This document shows, piece after piece, positions 24,771-32,462 of a stretch of DNA of 38,719 nucleotides (the stretch's first letter is position 1; every line of letters starts with the position of its first letter). The stretch is from Aquiflexum sp. TKW24L. GTDB taxonomy: Bacteria > Bacteroidota > Bacteroidia > Cytophagales > Cyclobacteriaceae. The position numbers and the translations under genes are program-made. The stretch covers positions 1-38,719 of the forward strand of contig NZ_JAMFLG010000041.1 of the NCBI RefSeq assembly GCF_023502205.1, in the 5' to 3' direction. The notes under the pieces are model-generated. The model was not told the origin of the DNA, made no database searches, and saw only the letters and a program-made list of their open reading frames with translations.

Positions 24771-25919
24771 CTAAGCTGTTTGCATCGGCCTCATGATTCG
24801 TGCCAGACGAAACGACAGATCGGCAAAAAGTATCCGGACGTTTGCATTTCTTTCCAAATGGTAATGGGATTCATTCAATGCCTCATAGATTGCAGTTAGC
24901 TTTTCTTCATCGAGGACATGGACTCCCAGATTATGGATAAATTCCCTGTCTGAATCGATACTTCGCATCAATTCTGCCAATTGGGATTTATCCAGCATCA
25001 CTTCCCGGATCACGTTGATCCCACTCAAAAGCAGGGATTTTTGGGCTTCTTTGTCTTTGGAGCTGAATTTTTCTACAAACTCCAACATGTCATTGACATG
25101 GACTGAATAACAGGCGCGAAACCAGTCCCTGACCAATCTCGTGAATACATCCTCCACCTGATTGATCATGTTTTCGGCCTCCCGCATATTGCCATCAGCC
25201 AAAGGAGCAATCTGCATGGCCGTATCTCGGGTAATGTGAAACTTCTGCATCAAATGCTGCATCACTTCTTCATCCGAAAATGCCCTGATCATGACTTTCT
25301 GGGTGCGGGAAAGAATGGTCGTCAACAATTGCTCCGGATGGGAAGTCACCAGGATAAAAAGTGTTTTGGTAGGCGGTTCTTCCAATATTTTCAGAAGGGA
25401 ATTTGCCGCAGTGTTGTGCAAATATTCCGGAGACCAGATAAGCATGATCTTATATCCCCCTTCAAATGATTTGAGGGAAAGTGTTTTGATGATCTGACGG
25501 GCAGCTCCTCTGGAAATATTGAGTTGCTTTTTCTCAAAGTCATTGAGATAAATCCAGTCAGATACATTATTGTAAGGCGTAGTAGTCGCAAAACTCCTGA
25601 ATGAAGCCGGAAAGTCAGTTTTCTTACCTTTCTTTTCATCATCCTCATCATCTTTACTTTCACCTGGCATCGGAAACACAAAGTTCATATCCGGATGGAC
25701 AAGTCTGGACATTTTTTGGCAGGAAGGACAAGTTCCGCAGGAATCTCCCTCACCGGGTTGTTGACAAAGCGTATACGTCGCAAGTGCCAATGCCATCTGT
25801 AGGTTAGCCGAACCTTCCGGTCCATGAAACAAAAGTGCATGGGCAAGGTGGTTATTTTTGACTGCTTGGACGATCTTCTCCTTTACTTCGACCAAACCCG
25901 GAATAGATGAAAACAGCAT
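24771..25919 (-). CDS. holB: DNA polymerase III subunit delta' (clamp-loader)
   Basis: 382 aa. AAA+ clamp-loader subunit. The zinc site is C52-x8-type spacing then CGTCPSC (CQQPGEGDSCGTCPSCQ). The P-loop position reads FHGPEGSANL and lacks the Lys-Ser/Thr of a working Walker A, as expected for delta', which does not hydrolyse ATP. NTAANSLLKILEEPP and SHPEQLLTTILSRTQ are the sensor and SRC-like arginine segments. An acidic-basic insert (KDDEDDEKKGKK) near residue 90 is unusual and probably a loop. It starts seven bases after the GlmU-like gene ends. Confidence 0.93.
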   Translation of the reverse strand: MLFSSIPGLVEVKEKIVQAVKNNHLAHALLFHGPEGSANLQMALALATYTLCQQPGEGDSCGTCPSCQKMSRLVHPDMNFVFPMPGESKDDEDDEKKGKKTDFPASFRSFATTTPYNNVSDWIYLNDFEKKQLNISRGAARQIIKTLSLKSFEGGYKIMLIWSPEYLHNTAANSLLKILEEPPTKTLFILVTSHPEQLLTTILSRTQKVMIRAFSDEEVMQHLMQKFHITRDTAMQIAPLADGNMREAENMINQVEDVFTRLVRDWFRACYSVHVNDMLEFVEKFSSKDKEAQKSLLLSGINVIREVMLDKSQLAELMRSIDSDREFIHNLGVHVLDEEKLTAIYEALNESHYHLERNANVRILFADLSFRLARIMRPMQTA

Positions 25920-25926
25920 ATTTTTA

Positions 25927-27126
25927 TTAGACTTCTTTGTCCCAAATACGGTAATGTCTGGTCAATTCAAAAACCTTTTGGATAATTTCTTTTTCAGTAT
26001 GGCTGTATTCCAATCCCCTTCTTTTCATCACCGCGATGGCTGTTTCTTCAAATTTTCTTACTTGAAAAGTACTGAATCCCGAAGCTCCGCCCCAAGAAAA
26101 GGAGGGAATAAAATTTCTAGGAAAGCCGTCACCAAAAACATTGGCTCCGACACCGACAACCGTCCCGGTGTTGAACATCGTATTGATGCCCGCCTTGGAA
26201 TGGTCTCCCATCATCAAGCCGCAAAACTGCAAGCCTGTATTGGTAAATCCGCCTTTGGTATAATCCCATATTTTGACTTCTGCGTAGTTGTTTTTGAGGT
26301 TGGAAGTGTTGGTGTCTGCACCAAGATTGCACCACTCACCGATCACAGCATTGCCGAGAAATCCCTCATGACCTTTGTTGCTATAGCCAAAAAGGACCGC
26401 ATTGGAGATTTCTCCGCCAACTTTAGAAAATGGCCCCACAGTAGTGTCTCCCCGCATTTTGGCTCCCATATTTACCGTCGAACCTTCGCAAAGCGCAAAT
26501 GGGCCTCTGATCAGCGAACCTTCCTGCACTTCGGCGTTTTTCCCGATATAGATCGGTCCCCCTTCGGCGTTGAGGACGGCGGCTTTAATTTTTGCTCCCG
26601 GTTCAATGAAAATCTGCGCCACATTATATACAATCGTATGTGGATCTCCCAAAGCCTCGGACCGTCTGCCAGCAGTAATCAGCTCGTAATCTTTCCTGAT
26701 CTCAGCAGCATTGACCTGAAAAATATGCCATGATTTTTGAATCGCTGTGACCGATCCTTCATAATGGATTTTTGTCAAAGCTTTGGCCTGATCTGGATGA
26801 AAGGCGCTTGGATTTTCTGAAAAGAGAGCAACCAAGAGGTTATTGGACCAAAGTGACTCGGTGCTTTTCAGTTGGTGGATGGCTGACCAAAGCATCTGGT
26901 CTGGACAAACCGCACCGTTGACCATCAAAGCAGCACCTTCTTTTTTGGGAAACTTTACAGAAAGGTAATCCTGCGTCAAAAACCCCGGTTGGTGGCCTGA
27001 GTATTTTTCCCATTTCTCCGAAATCTTCAAAATCCCTACCCGGATATCCCCGATAGGCCTGGTAAAAGTAAATGGCAACAAAGAACCCCGGATGGCAGGG
27101 TCATCGAATAGAATCAGATTGTCCAT
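25927..27126 (-). CDS. Bacteroidota GlmU-like sugar nucleotidyltransferase/acetyltransferase
   Basis: 399 aa. Its pattern matches the alternative GlmU-family protein of Bacteroidota, thought to make UDP-N-acetylglucosamine. The N-terminal nucleotidyltransferase-like part starts ILFDDPAIRGSLLPFTFTRP, differing from the classic LAAGxGTRM loop. The C-terminal half (from about residue 190) is a left-handed beta-helix (IYIGKNAEVQEGSLIRGPFA, NTMFNTGTVVGVGANVFG) as in acetyltransferases. It opens an eight-gene minus-strand run. Its ATG is only four bases beyond a perfect -7 box, so the mRNA may be leaderless. The exact reaction is from family knowledge. Confidence 0.88.
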   Translation of the reverse strand: MDNLILFDDPAIRGSLLPFTFTRPIGDIRVGILKISEKWEKYSGHQPGFLTQDYLSVKFPKKEGAALMVNGAVCPDQMLWSAIHQLKSTESLWSNNLLVALFSENPSAFHPDQAKALTKIHYEGSVTAIQKSWHIFQVNAAEIRKDYELITAGRRSEALGDPHTIVYNVAQIFIEPGAKIKAAVLNAEGGPIYIGKNAEVQEGSLIRGPFALCEGSTVNMGAKMRGDTTVGPFSKVGGEISNAVLFGYSNKGHEGFLGNAVIGEWCNLGADTNTSNLKNNYAEVKIWDYTKGGFTNTGLQFCGLMMGDHSKAGINTMFNTGTVVGVGANVFGDGFPRNFIPSFSWGGASGFSTFQVRKFEETAIAVMKRRGLEYSHTEKEIIQKVFELTRHYRIWDKEV

Positions 27127-27130
27127 GGTA

Positions 27131-27138
27131 CAAAAATA
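27131..27138 (-). promoter_or_regulatory. -7 box just before the GlmU-like start
   Basis: TATTTTTG on the minus strand (27138-27131) matches TANNTTTG. It lies inside the T-run of the rpmE terminator and only TACC separates it from the ATG. There is no good TTG at -33. If used, the transcript would start at or next to the ATG. Confidence 0.4.
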
Positions 27139-27171
27139 AAAAAGTCTCCCGGAAAACCGATTCCGAGAGAC
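27132..27171 (-). terminator. Terminator after rpmE, directly before the GlmU-like gene
   Basis: GTCTCCCGGAA (27144-27154) pairs with TTCCGAGAGAC (27161-27171) over 11 bp with one G-U, followed on the minus strand by TTTTTTATTTTTG. It should separate rpmE from the eight-gene run, unless it is leaky. Confidence 0.88.
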
Positions 27172-27197
27172 CTTTACCTGCTAGCAGGCTAATAAAA

Positions 27198-27443
27198 TTA
27201 TTTCTTGGCGTATCTCTTGTTGAACTTGTCAACACGACCTGCTGTATCCAACATCATCTTCTTACCTGTGTAAAAAGGGTGTGAATTAGAGCTTACTTCA
27301 ACTTTGTATAATGGATAAGTTTTGCCGTCTTCCCATACGATCGTCTCAGAAGTCGTTATAGTAGATTTGGTGATGAACTTATATTCACTTGAAGTATCGT
27401 AAAATACGACTTCTCTGTAATTAGGATGAATGTCTTTTCTCAT
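27198..27443 (-). CDS. rpmE2: Ribosomal protein L31, type B
   Basis: 81 aa. Signatures [16 protein letters not shown] and [20 protein letters not shown] are those of type B L31, part of the large ribosomal subunit. It has no cysteines, so it is the zinc-free form that supports ribosomes when zinc is scarce; in Bacteroidota it is commonly the main copy. It has its own consensus promoter and terminator. Confidence 0.96.
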   Translation of the reverse strand: MRKDIHPNYREVVFYDTSSEYKFITKSTITTSETIVWEDGKTYPLYKVEVSSNSHPFYTGKKMMLDTAGRVDKFNKRYAKK

Positions 27444-27485
27444 TGTATTGTTATTTATCTTTTATCGCTTTTCCGAAATGAGGCA

Positions 27486-27517
27486 CAAAGTTATTTCTTT
27501 TTTGAAATGTATCCAAA
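27486..27517 (-). promoter_or_regulatory. Promoter of rpmE2
   Basis: On the minus strand TTTG (27517-27514) is followed after 20 bases by TAACTTTG (27493-27486), a full match to the Bacteroidota consensus. The RNA should start near 27480, giving a leader of about 35 bases. Confidence 0.75.
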
Positions 27518-27556
27518 TCTTGTTTGGTAATAATTTGGCGGGTGAGGGAATAGTAT

Positions 27557-27768
27557 ACCACGCAAAGACGCTAGGGCACAAAGAAGTTAAAAAAGGTTTT
27601 TGGGATTCTTGTTGCTTTGTGGTAATGGTTGAAGTGGTTGTCATTGTTGTAGTTGTTGGATTGAAGGATTCCGTTACCCTGAGGCACGAAGGGTCTCTCG
27701 TTACTTAGGTTTTCTTTTTGGGTTTGTTTAAGAAAAATACACCACGCAAAACCGCAAGGACGCAAAGG
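27557..27768 (+). repeat. Two copies of a CACGCAAAG-type dispersed repeat
   Basis: 27557-27590 contains CACGCAAAGACGC followed by degenerate units, and 27741-27768 contains CACGCAAAACCGC then ACGCAAAGG. Both are in the same orientation with 8-9-base units. The gap 27518-28066 has no believable gene; besides these repeats it holds the two elements listed next. Confidence 0.55.
27671..27706 (+). repeat. Dispersed repeat with CCCTGAGGCACGAAGGGTCTC core
   Basis: The core can fold as ACCCT (27676-27680) with AGGGT (27690-27694) around a GAGGCACGA loop. It resembles sequences I have seen between genes in other Bacteroidota. No coding potential. Confidence 0.45.
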
Positions 27769-27861
27769 AAAAATCCAAAACCCATTAATGGAATTTGAGA
27801 GCATTTTATTTTTGGTGGTTAAAATTTATGCAGATCTAATATTTGCTAAAGGCTTTACTTT

Positions 27862-27940
27862 GTAACCTCGACGTAGGAGAGATCTTTCCATTTTAAACCG
27901 ACCCTAAAAGATTTCTCAGTCGTACCTCCTTCTAAATGAC
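27862..27940. repeat. REP-like imperfect palindrome
   Basis: The left part GTAACCTCGACGTAGGAG with AGATCT and the right part AGATTTCTCAGTCGTACC up to AAATGAC are related as imperfect inverted repeats around an AT-rich centre. The right half read on the minus strand (GTCATTTAGAAGG up to GAGAAATCT) resembles a common dispersed element of this phylum. Assignment rests on memory of that pattern. Confidence 0.5.
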
Positions 27941-28066
27941 AAGGGTAAGTTTTTCTATTTTTTTCTAGGCTTTTAGAACTCCACCCCACGGCTTTTCAAA
28001 ACTTGCCCACCTCCTTCCATTTTCCGCTGTTTTTTTTAGCTTTACAGCAGTATAGCTTCACCCTCT

Positions 28067-29758
28067 ATGAAAAAACTGTCCTTACTGATTTTTTGTCTTG
28101 CTGCTTTTTTTACACTTGATGTTTTTGCCCAAGGTGCCTATGTTCCTTTTAATAGGGACTATTACCATATGCTGGAGCGGTATGAAATCAGGCTTGGCCG
28201 AAACAATGACAGTTTCCACACCGGATACAAACCGCTGAGGCGGGATCATCTCGCTGCTTACCTTGATTCTCTGTCTTCTTCTGACATAAATTTCAACAAG
28301 GCTGACGAATTCAACCTCAACTACCTCAGCAATGACAACTGGGAATTTGTCAGTCAGGAAACAGAAAACTCCAAAAAGCCCTTTCTAAAAGCATTGTACA
28401 AAAAGCCCGCTGATTTCTTTTACTACAGAGATTCGGTGGTAGACATCCATATCAATCCGGTCATTTACCTGTCTGCGGGATTTGAACAAGGGGAAGAGGA
28501 GATGCGGTTCCGCAATTCCCGCGGCATAGAACTCCGAGGCAGCATTGACAGAAAAGTCGCTTTCTACACCTACTTCACCTCGACACAGACCATCTTCCCA
28601 AGTTGGGTAAAGGAGTACGCCGAACACAACGGCGCGGTGCCGGGAGAGGGTTTTTGGAAAAGGTACAACGAACAGGGATATGATTATTTTTCGGCAAGAG
28701 GCCATATTGCTTTCAATTTTACCAAACATATAGAAGCACAGTTTGGGCATGATAGAAATTTTGTCGGGGAAGGGTATCGCTCGATGGTGCTATCGGATTT
28801 TTCCAATCCGGCCATATTTTTCAAGCTGAATACCAAAATCTGGCGGTTTCAGTTTACAAACCTTTGGTCACAGAAAACCGCCGATATTATCTTTGACGGA
28901 CAGGGCAGACCGACTGACGGGCGGTATCCGCAAAAGTATTTTTCGATCCACCGCCTTGGAATGAATATCGGGAAGAACTTTAATGTGGGGATTTTTGAGT
29001 CCGTGATGAAAAACCAGTTCGATTGGAACTATCTCAACCCGATCATCTTTTACCGGTGGGTAGAACAGCAACTCGGCACACCGGACAAGGTGATGTTGGG
29101 AACGGATTTCAAATGGAATTTCACCCCCGGCATGCAGCTATATGGACAGTTGGCTTTGGATGAGTTTGTTTTCAGTGAATTTTTTGAAGTGACAGGGGAA
29201 AATTCCTCCCGCAACAAACACGGCATCCAAGCCGGCTATAAGTATATCGATGCATTCAAAGTCTCCAATTTGGATATTCAGTTGGAATACAACCAAGCAA
29301 GGCCTTACACCTATCAGGAAAAGTTCGACTACCAATCCTATTCCAATTACCGTACGCCGCTGACCCACCCGCTCGGTGCCAACTTCAAAGAAGCCATCGG
29401 CATCATCCGTTATCAGCCTGAGTTCCTTCCAAGGTTGTTTGCCACATTTACCGGCATGTACCAATACTTCGGCGAAGATCCTGCTGAGGATATCAATTAT
29501 GGAAAGGATGTATTAAAAAACAGAACTGAAGCCAATACAGGATTAGGCCTCTATGGACATGTCATCGGTCAGGGCGTAGAGACTACCGTCACGATGGCTA
29601 ACCTGAACCTCAGCTATATGGTCAAGCAAAATGTCTTTTTGGACATAAGCCATTCCTACAGAAAGCGTACCGCTGAAGATCTCCCAAGTCCGACAGTGAC
29701 CAATTTTACCCAATTCTCCATCCGGATGAATATTGTGAGGAATGATTTTAATTTTTGA
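28067..29758 (+). CDS. Outer-membrane protein, capsule-assembly Wzi / gliding RemB-like
   Basis: 563 aa with a signal peptide ending VFAQG. The rest is rich in amphipathic beta strands typical of a large barrel (FRNSRGIELRGSIDRKVAFY, MQLYGQLALDEFVFSEFF) and ends in a strand FSIRMNIVRNDFNF. The segments FGHDRNFVGEGYRSMVLSDF and NPIIFYRWVEQQ match my recollection of Wzi/RemB-like proteins of Bacteroidota, which hold surface polysaccharide or aid gliding. No capsule genes are adjacent. It is monocistronic and followed by repeats. Confidence 0.75.
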   Translation: MKKLSLLIFCLAAFFTLDVFAQGAYVPFNRDYYHMLERYEIRLGRNNDSFHTGYKPLRRDHLAAYLDSLSSSDINFNKADEFNLNYLSNDNWEFVSQETENSKKPFLKALYKKPADFFYYRDSVVDIHINPVIYLSAGFEQGEEEMRFRNSRGIELRGSIDRKVAFYTYFTSTQTIFPSWVKEYAEHNGAVPGEGFWKRYNEQGYDYFSARGHIAFNFTKHIEAQFGHDRNFVGEGYRSMVLSDFSNPAIFFKLNTKIWRFQFTNLWSQKTADIIFDGQGRPTDGRYPQKYFSIHRLGMNIGKNFNVGIFESVMKNQFDWNYLNPIIFYRWVEQQLGTPDKVMLGTDFKWNFTPGMQLYGQLALDEFVFSEFFEVTGENSSRNKHGIQAGYKYIDAFKVSNLDIQLEYNQARPYTYQEKFDYQSYSNYRTPLTHPLGANFKEAIGIIRYQPEFLPRLFATFTGMYQYFGEDPAEDINYGKDVLKNRTEANTGLGLYGHVIGQGVETTVTMANLNLSYMVKQNVFLDISHSYRKRTAEDLPSPTVTNFTQFSIRMNIVRNDFNF

Positions 29759-29775
29759 GATGGAAATTGGGAAAT

Positions 29776-29876
29776 GGTTATTTGGTTATTGGTTATTTGG
29801 TTATTGGTTATTTGGTTTATTGGTTATTGGTTATTGGTTATTTGGTTAATGGTTCGGCTAGCTCGGGATGGTTATT
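29776..29876 (+). repeat. GGTTATT heptanucleotide tandem array
   Basis: About ten GGTTATT or GGTTATTT units run from 29776 to 29850, largely alternating 8 and 7 bases, then a break (GGTTCGGCTAGCTCGGGAT) and another GGTTATT at 29870. It begins 18 bases after the stop codon of the barrel protein. The rest of the gap, 29877-30152, holds the heptads at 29998-30021 and otherwise nothing I can identify. Confidence 0.85.
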
Positions 29877-29997
29877 GGTTATTCGGAGGAATCGGATAAT
29901 TCTATGTACGCACTGATGCAAGTGGATTGGATATCTATTTTTAATTCTTGCCCTGAACTTTAATGCCCAGTACATCCCTACCCGACGACAGGCGGAG

Positions 29998-30021
29998 GTC
30001 TTCCGACTTCTGTCTTTCGTC
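29998..30021 (+). repeat. GWCTTYY heptanucleotide repeat
   Basis: Three exact 7-base steps: GTCTTCC, GACTTCT, GTCTTTC, then GTC. Same G-[A/T]-C opening as the arrays at 3952-4015 and 5106-5584 but different remaining bases. Confidence 0.55.
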
Positions 30022-30152
30022 CCGGATGAAAAAGAATATAGGGTTATTTGCAAAAAAGCGTAAATCCATAAATCGGCTTTTCAGCAATTCAACATAAAAC
30101 CAAAACCTATTTTTATTCCTTAACTTGCGCCCCTAATCCGTAAAAGCATTTC

Positions 30153-31985
30153 ATGAATACTTATCTTAGGATATTGTCCTTTGCCCGGCCTTACCGCAGG
30201 TATTTTCCGATATACATCCTATATACTCTCTTGGCCATCATTTTTGGGCTGATGAATTTCACGCTGCTGAAGCCCCTTTTCGATGTGATCTTCGAGCAGG
30301 CACCGCAGGCAGACATGAGCAAATACCTCAGCAAGCCTGATTTTGCTTTCACCGTTGACTATTTTCTGACCCTGTTTAATTACTTTTTCCATCAGATCTC
30401 AGAGACTTATGGCAAGTTTGGAACTTTGGTCTATGTCTGTATCATCATAGTCATTTCAGTTTTTCTGGCAAACCTATTTACCTACCTCTCAGGAGTAGTT
30501 TTGGCAAAGGTCCGTGCAGAAGTAATTAAGAAAATGAGGATGTCGATTTTTGAGCAGGTGTCAAGGATGCACATCGGGTACTTTTCCAATGAGCGAAAAG
30601 GAGACCTGATGTCAAAAATGACCAATGACATCCAAGAAGTAGAGAACAGTGTAGTGCAATCCCTCCGGGTAGTTTTCAAAGAACCAGTAACCATCATCCT
30701 CTACTTTGCGGTATTGTTTTTTATGTCTTTCAAATTAACCCTTTTCACCATTATGGTCATCCCAATATCCGGAGCGATCATCGGCGGGATTACAAAGAGA
30801 TTGAAAAAGACGGCCATCGAAAGTCAGGAATCTCTAGGCCGGATCGTCAATATCCTGGATGAAACCATCGGCGGCATGCGGGTAATCAAGGCTTTTGGGG
30901 CACAAAAATATGTGAAAAGTAAGTTTGACAGCGAGACGGACTTTTACTCCGATGTGAATATTTCAATGGCCAAGAAAAACGAGTTGGCCTCTCCTATCTC
31001 TCAGTTTATGGGGGTTTCGGTTGTGGCAGGGATTTTGGTTTATGGTGGAAGCTTGGTACTGAATAATAACTCTGACCTCAGCGCTTCGGATTTTATTACC
31101 TATATTATAATCTTCACCCAAGTGCTCAATCCAGCCAAGGAAATCTCCCGAGCTGCAAGTACCATCCAAAGGGGTTTGGCTTCAGCAGACCGGATATTTA
31201 AAGTTGTCGATACACCAAGCGTAATCCAAAATGCTGAAAATCCGGTTAAAATCGATACATTCAGGGATGCTGTAGAATTCCATAATGTCTCTTTCAGCTA
31301 CGAAAAAGAGAAAGTATTGGATAATGTTTCTTTCACACTTAAAAAAGGAAAAACCATTGCTTTGGTCGGGCCATCTGGCGGAGGAAAATCAACAATTGCC
31401 GATCTTGTTCCGAGGTTTTATGACCCTACAGAAGGGAAAGTTACCTTGGATGGTGCAGATTTGAAAGCCATCGAAATCAATTCCCTTATCAAACAGATGG
31501 GGGTCGTGACACAGGAGTCTATCTTGTTCAACGATTCTGTTTTCAATAATATCGCTTTTGGGCTTGAAGGAATATCCGAAGAGAAAGTCATCGAAGCGGC
31601 CAAGATTGCCAATGCCCATGAGTTTATTATCGAATTGGAAAATGGCTATCAAACCTCCATTGGGGAGCGCGGATCTAAACTTTCTGGAGGACAAAGGCAG
31701 CGTCTGAGTATTGCGAGAGCAGTATTGAAAAATCCTTCGATTCTGATTTTGGATGAAGCAACTTCGGCTTTGGACTCCCAATCAGAAAAATTAGTTCAGG
31801 AAGCCTTAACCAATCTGATGGCCAACCGTACAACATTGGTAATTGCCCACAGACTCAGTACCATACAGCATGCAGACGAAATCCTTGTGATCAAAAAAGG
31901 TCAAATCGTCCAGCGTGGAAACCATCAAAAACTTATTTTGGAGGAAGGATTATACCGGAAACTTTCTACAATGCAGTCAGTTTAG
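30153..31985 (+). CDS. MsbA-like ABC exporter (membrane and ATPase domains fused)
   Basis: 610 aa half-transporter that works as a dimer in the inner membrane. Six membrane segments occupy about residues 15-320. The ATPase domain has Walker A GPSGGGKS at 406-413, signature LSGGQ at 510-514 and Walker B ILILDEA with D534-E535, then the H-loop AHRLST. It probably exports lipid A core or other lipids. The start MNTYLRIL has a hydrophobic segment soon after, as usual. The small membrane-protein gene follows 34 bases later and is probably cotranscribed. Confidence 0.9.
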   Translation: MNTYLRILSFARPYRRYFPIYILYTLLAIIFGLMNFTLLKPLFDVIFEQAPQADMSKYLSKPDFAFTVDYFLTLFNYFFHQISETYGKFGTLVYVCIIIVISVFLANLFTYLSGVVLAKVRAEVIKKMRMSIFEQVSRMHIGYFSNERKGDLMSKMTNDIQEVENSVVQSLRVVFKEPVTIILYFAVLFFMSFKLTLFTIMVIPISGAIIGGITKRLKKTAIESQESLGRIVNILDETIGGMRVIKAFGAQKYVKSKFDSETDFYSDVNISMAKKNELASPISQFMGVSVVAGILVYGGSLVLNNNSDLSASDFITYIIIFTQVLNPAKEISRAASTIQRGLASADRIFKVVDTPSVIQNAENPVKIDTFRDAVEFHNVSFSYEKEKVLDNVSFTLKKGKTIALVGPSGGGKSTIADLVPRFYDPTEGKVTLDGADLKAIEINSLIKQMGVVTQESILFNDSVFNNIAFGLEGISEEKVIEAAKIANAHEFIIELENGYQTSIGERGSKLSGGQRQRLSIARAVLKNPSILILDEATSALDSQSEKLVQEALTNLMANRTTLVIAHRLSTIQHADEILVIKKGQIVQRGNHQKLILEEGLYRKLSTMQSV

Positions 31986-32019
31986 TAAATTTAGGAATCA
32001 ATTTAAATTTAGCACCTAT

Positions 32020-32385
32020 ATGAAACAAATAGATAAAATTTCCCACTTAGTAACCGCACTGTTTTTCGGAATAGCACTTGTCTTTTTCCTTTTGTTCGAA
32101 AACGTAAAGGGCATCCTGAAAGTGGATGAACTGACACCTACATTGGTGGTGAATTTCCTCCTGATCGGCTTACTGTTGTTCCTGATTTCGTGGGGCACAA
32201 ACACCATGGTCAAGAGTAATCTCGTAGCAGAACTTTCCAAAAAGGAAACAGAGAAAAACGAACTGAAGGCAAGGCTCTACGATTTTGAACAGGGTGTCAA
32301 ACTCAAAAATATCGAAAAGAAATTGGACACTATTGAAGAGGATAAGGAAGCTTCTGTCATCCGCAAAAGACAAAATTTCAAATAA
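32020..32385 (+). CDS. Small membrane protein with two membrane helices and a coiled coil
   Basis: 121 aa from the ATG at 32020 (MKQIDKISH); a longer frame begins inside the exporter gene and is rejected. Two hydrophobic segments (LVTALFFGIALVFFLLF and LVVNFLLIGLLLFLISW) are followed by a charged helical tail (LSKKETEKNELKARLYDFEQ and later KKLDTIEEDKEA) that should form a coiled coil in the cytoplasm. I do not recognise the family. It lies between the exporter and a strong terminator. Confidence 0.75.
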   Translation: MKQIDKISHLVTALFFGIALVFFLLFENVKGILKVDELTPTLVVNFLLIGLLLFLISWGTNTMVKSNLVAELSKKETEKNELKARLYDFEQGVKLKNIEKKLDTIEEDKEASVIRKRQNFK

Positions 32386-32416
32386 CTAAAGGATATTTGG
32401 AGTAAATAGTTAATTT

Positions 32417-32443
32417 AGGAAACCCAACAGGTTTCCTTTTTTT
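32417..32443 (+). terminator. Rho-independent terminator after the exporter pair
   Basis: GGAAACC (32418-32424) and GGTTTCC (32430-32436) form a perfect stem with a CAACA loop, extended by one A-T pair, followed by seven T. It lies 19 bases before the comM start. Confidence 0.93.
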
Positions 32444-32462
32444 ATTGCCTAAAATCTAAAAT

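Noticed and set aside
25858-26733. 291-codon open frame on the plus strand
   Set aside because: It is antisense to the holB/GlmU-like genes, has no family features and reflects the codon bias of the real strand.
29776-29876. Possible CRISPR array
   Set aside because: Units are 7-8 bases with no spacers and no cas genes are in the window.
29838-30053. 71-codon minus-strand frame after the Wzi/RemB-like gene
   Set aside because: It is made of repeat-derived sequence, starts without context and ends in the GGTTATT array.
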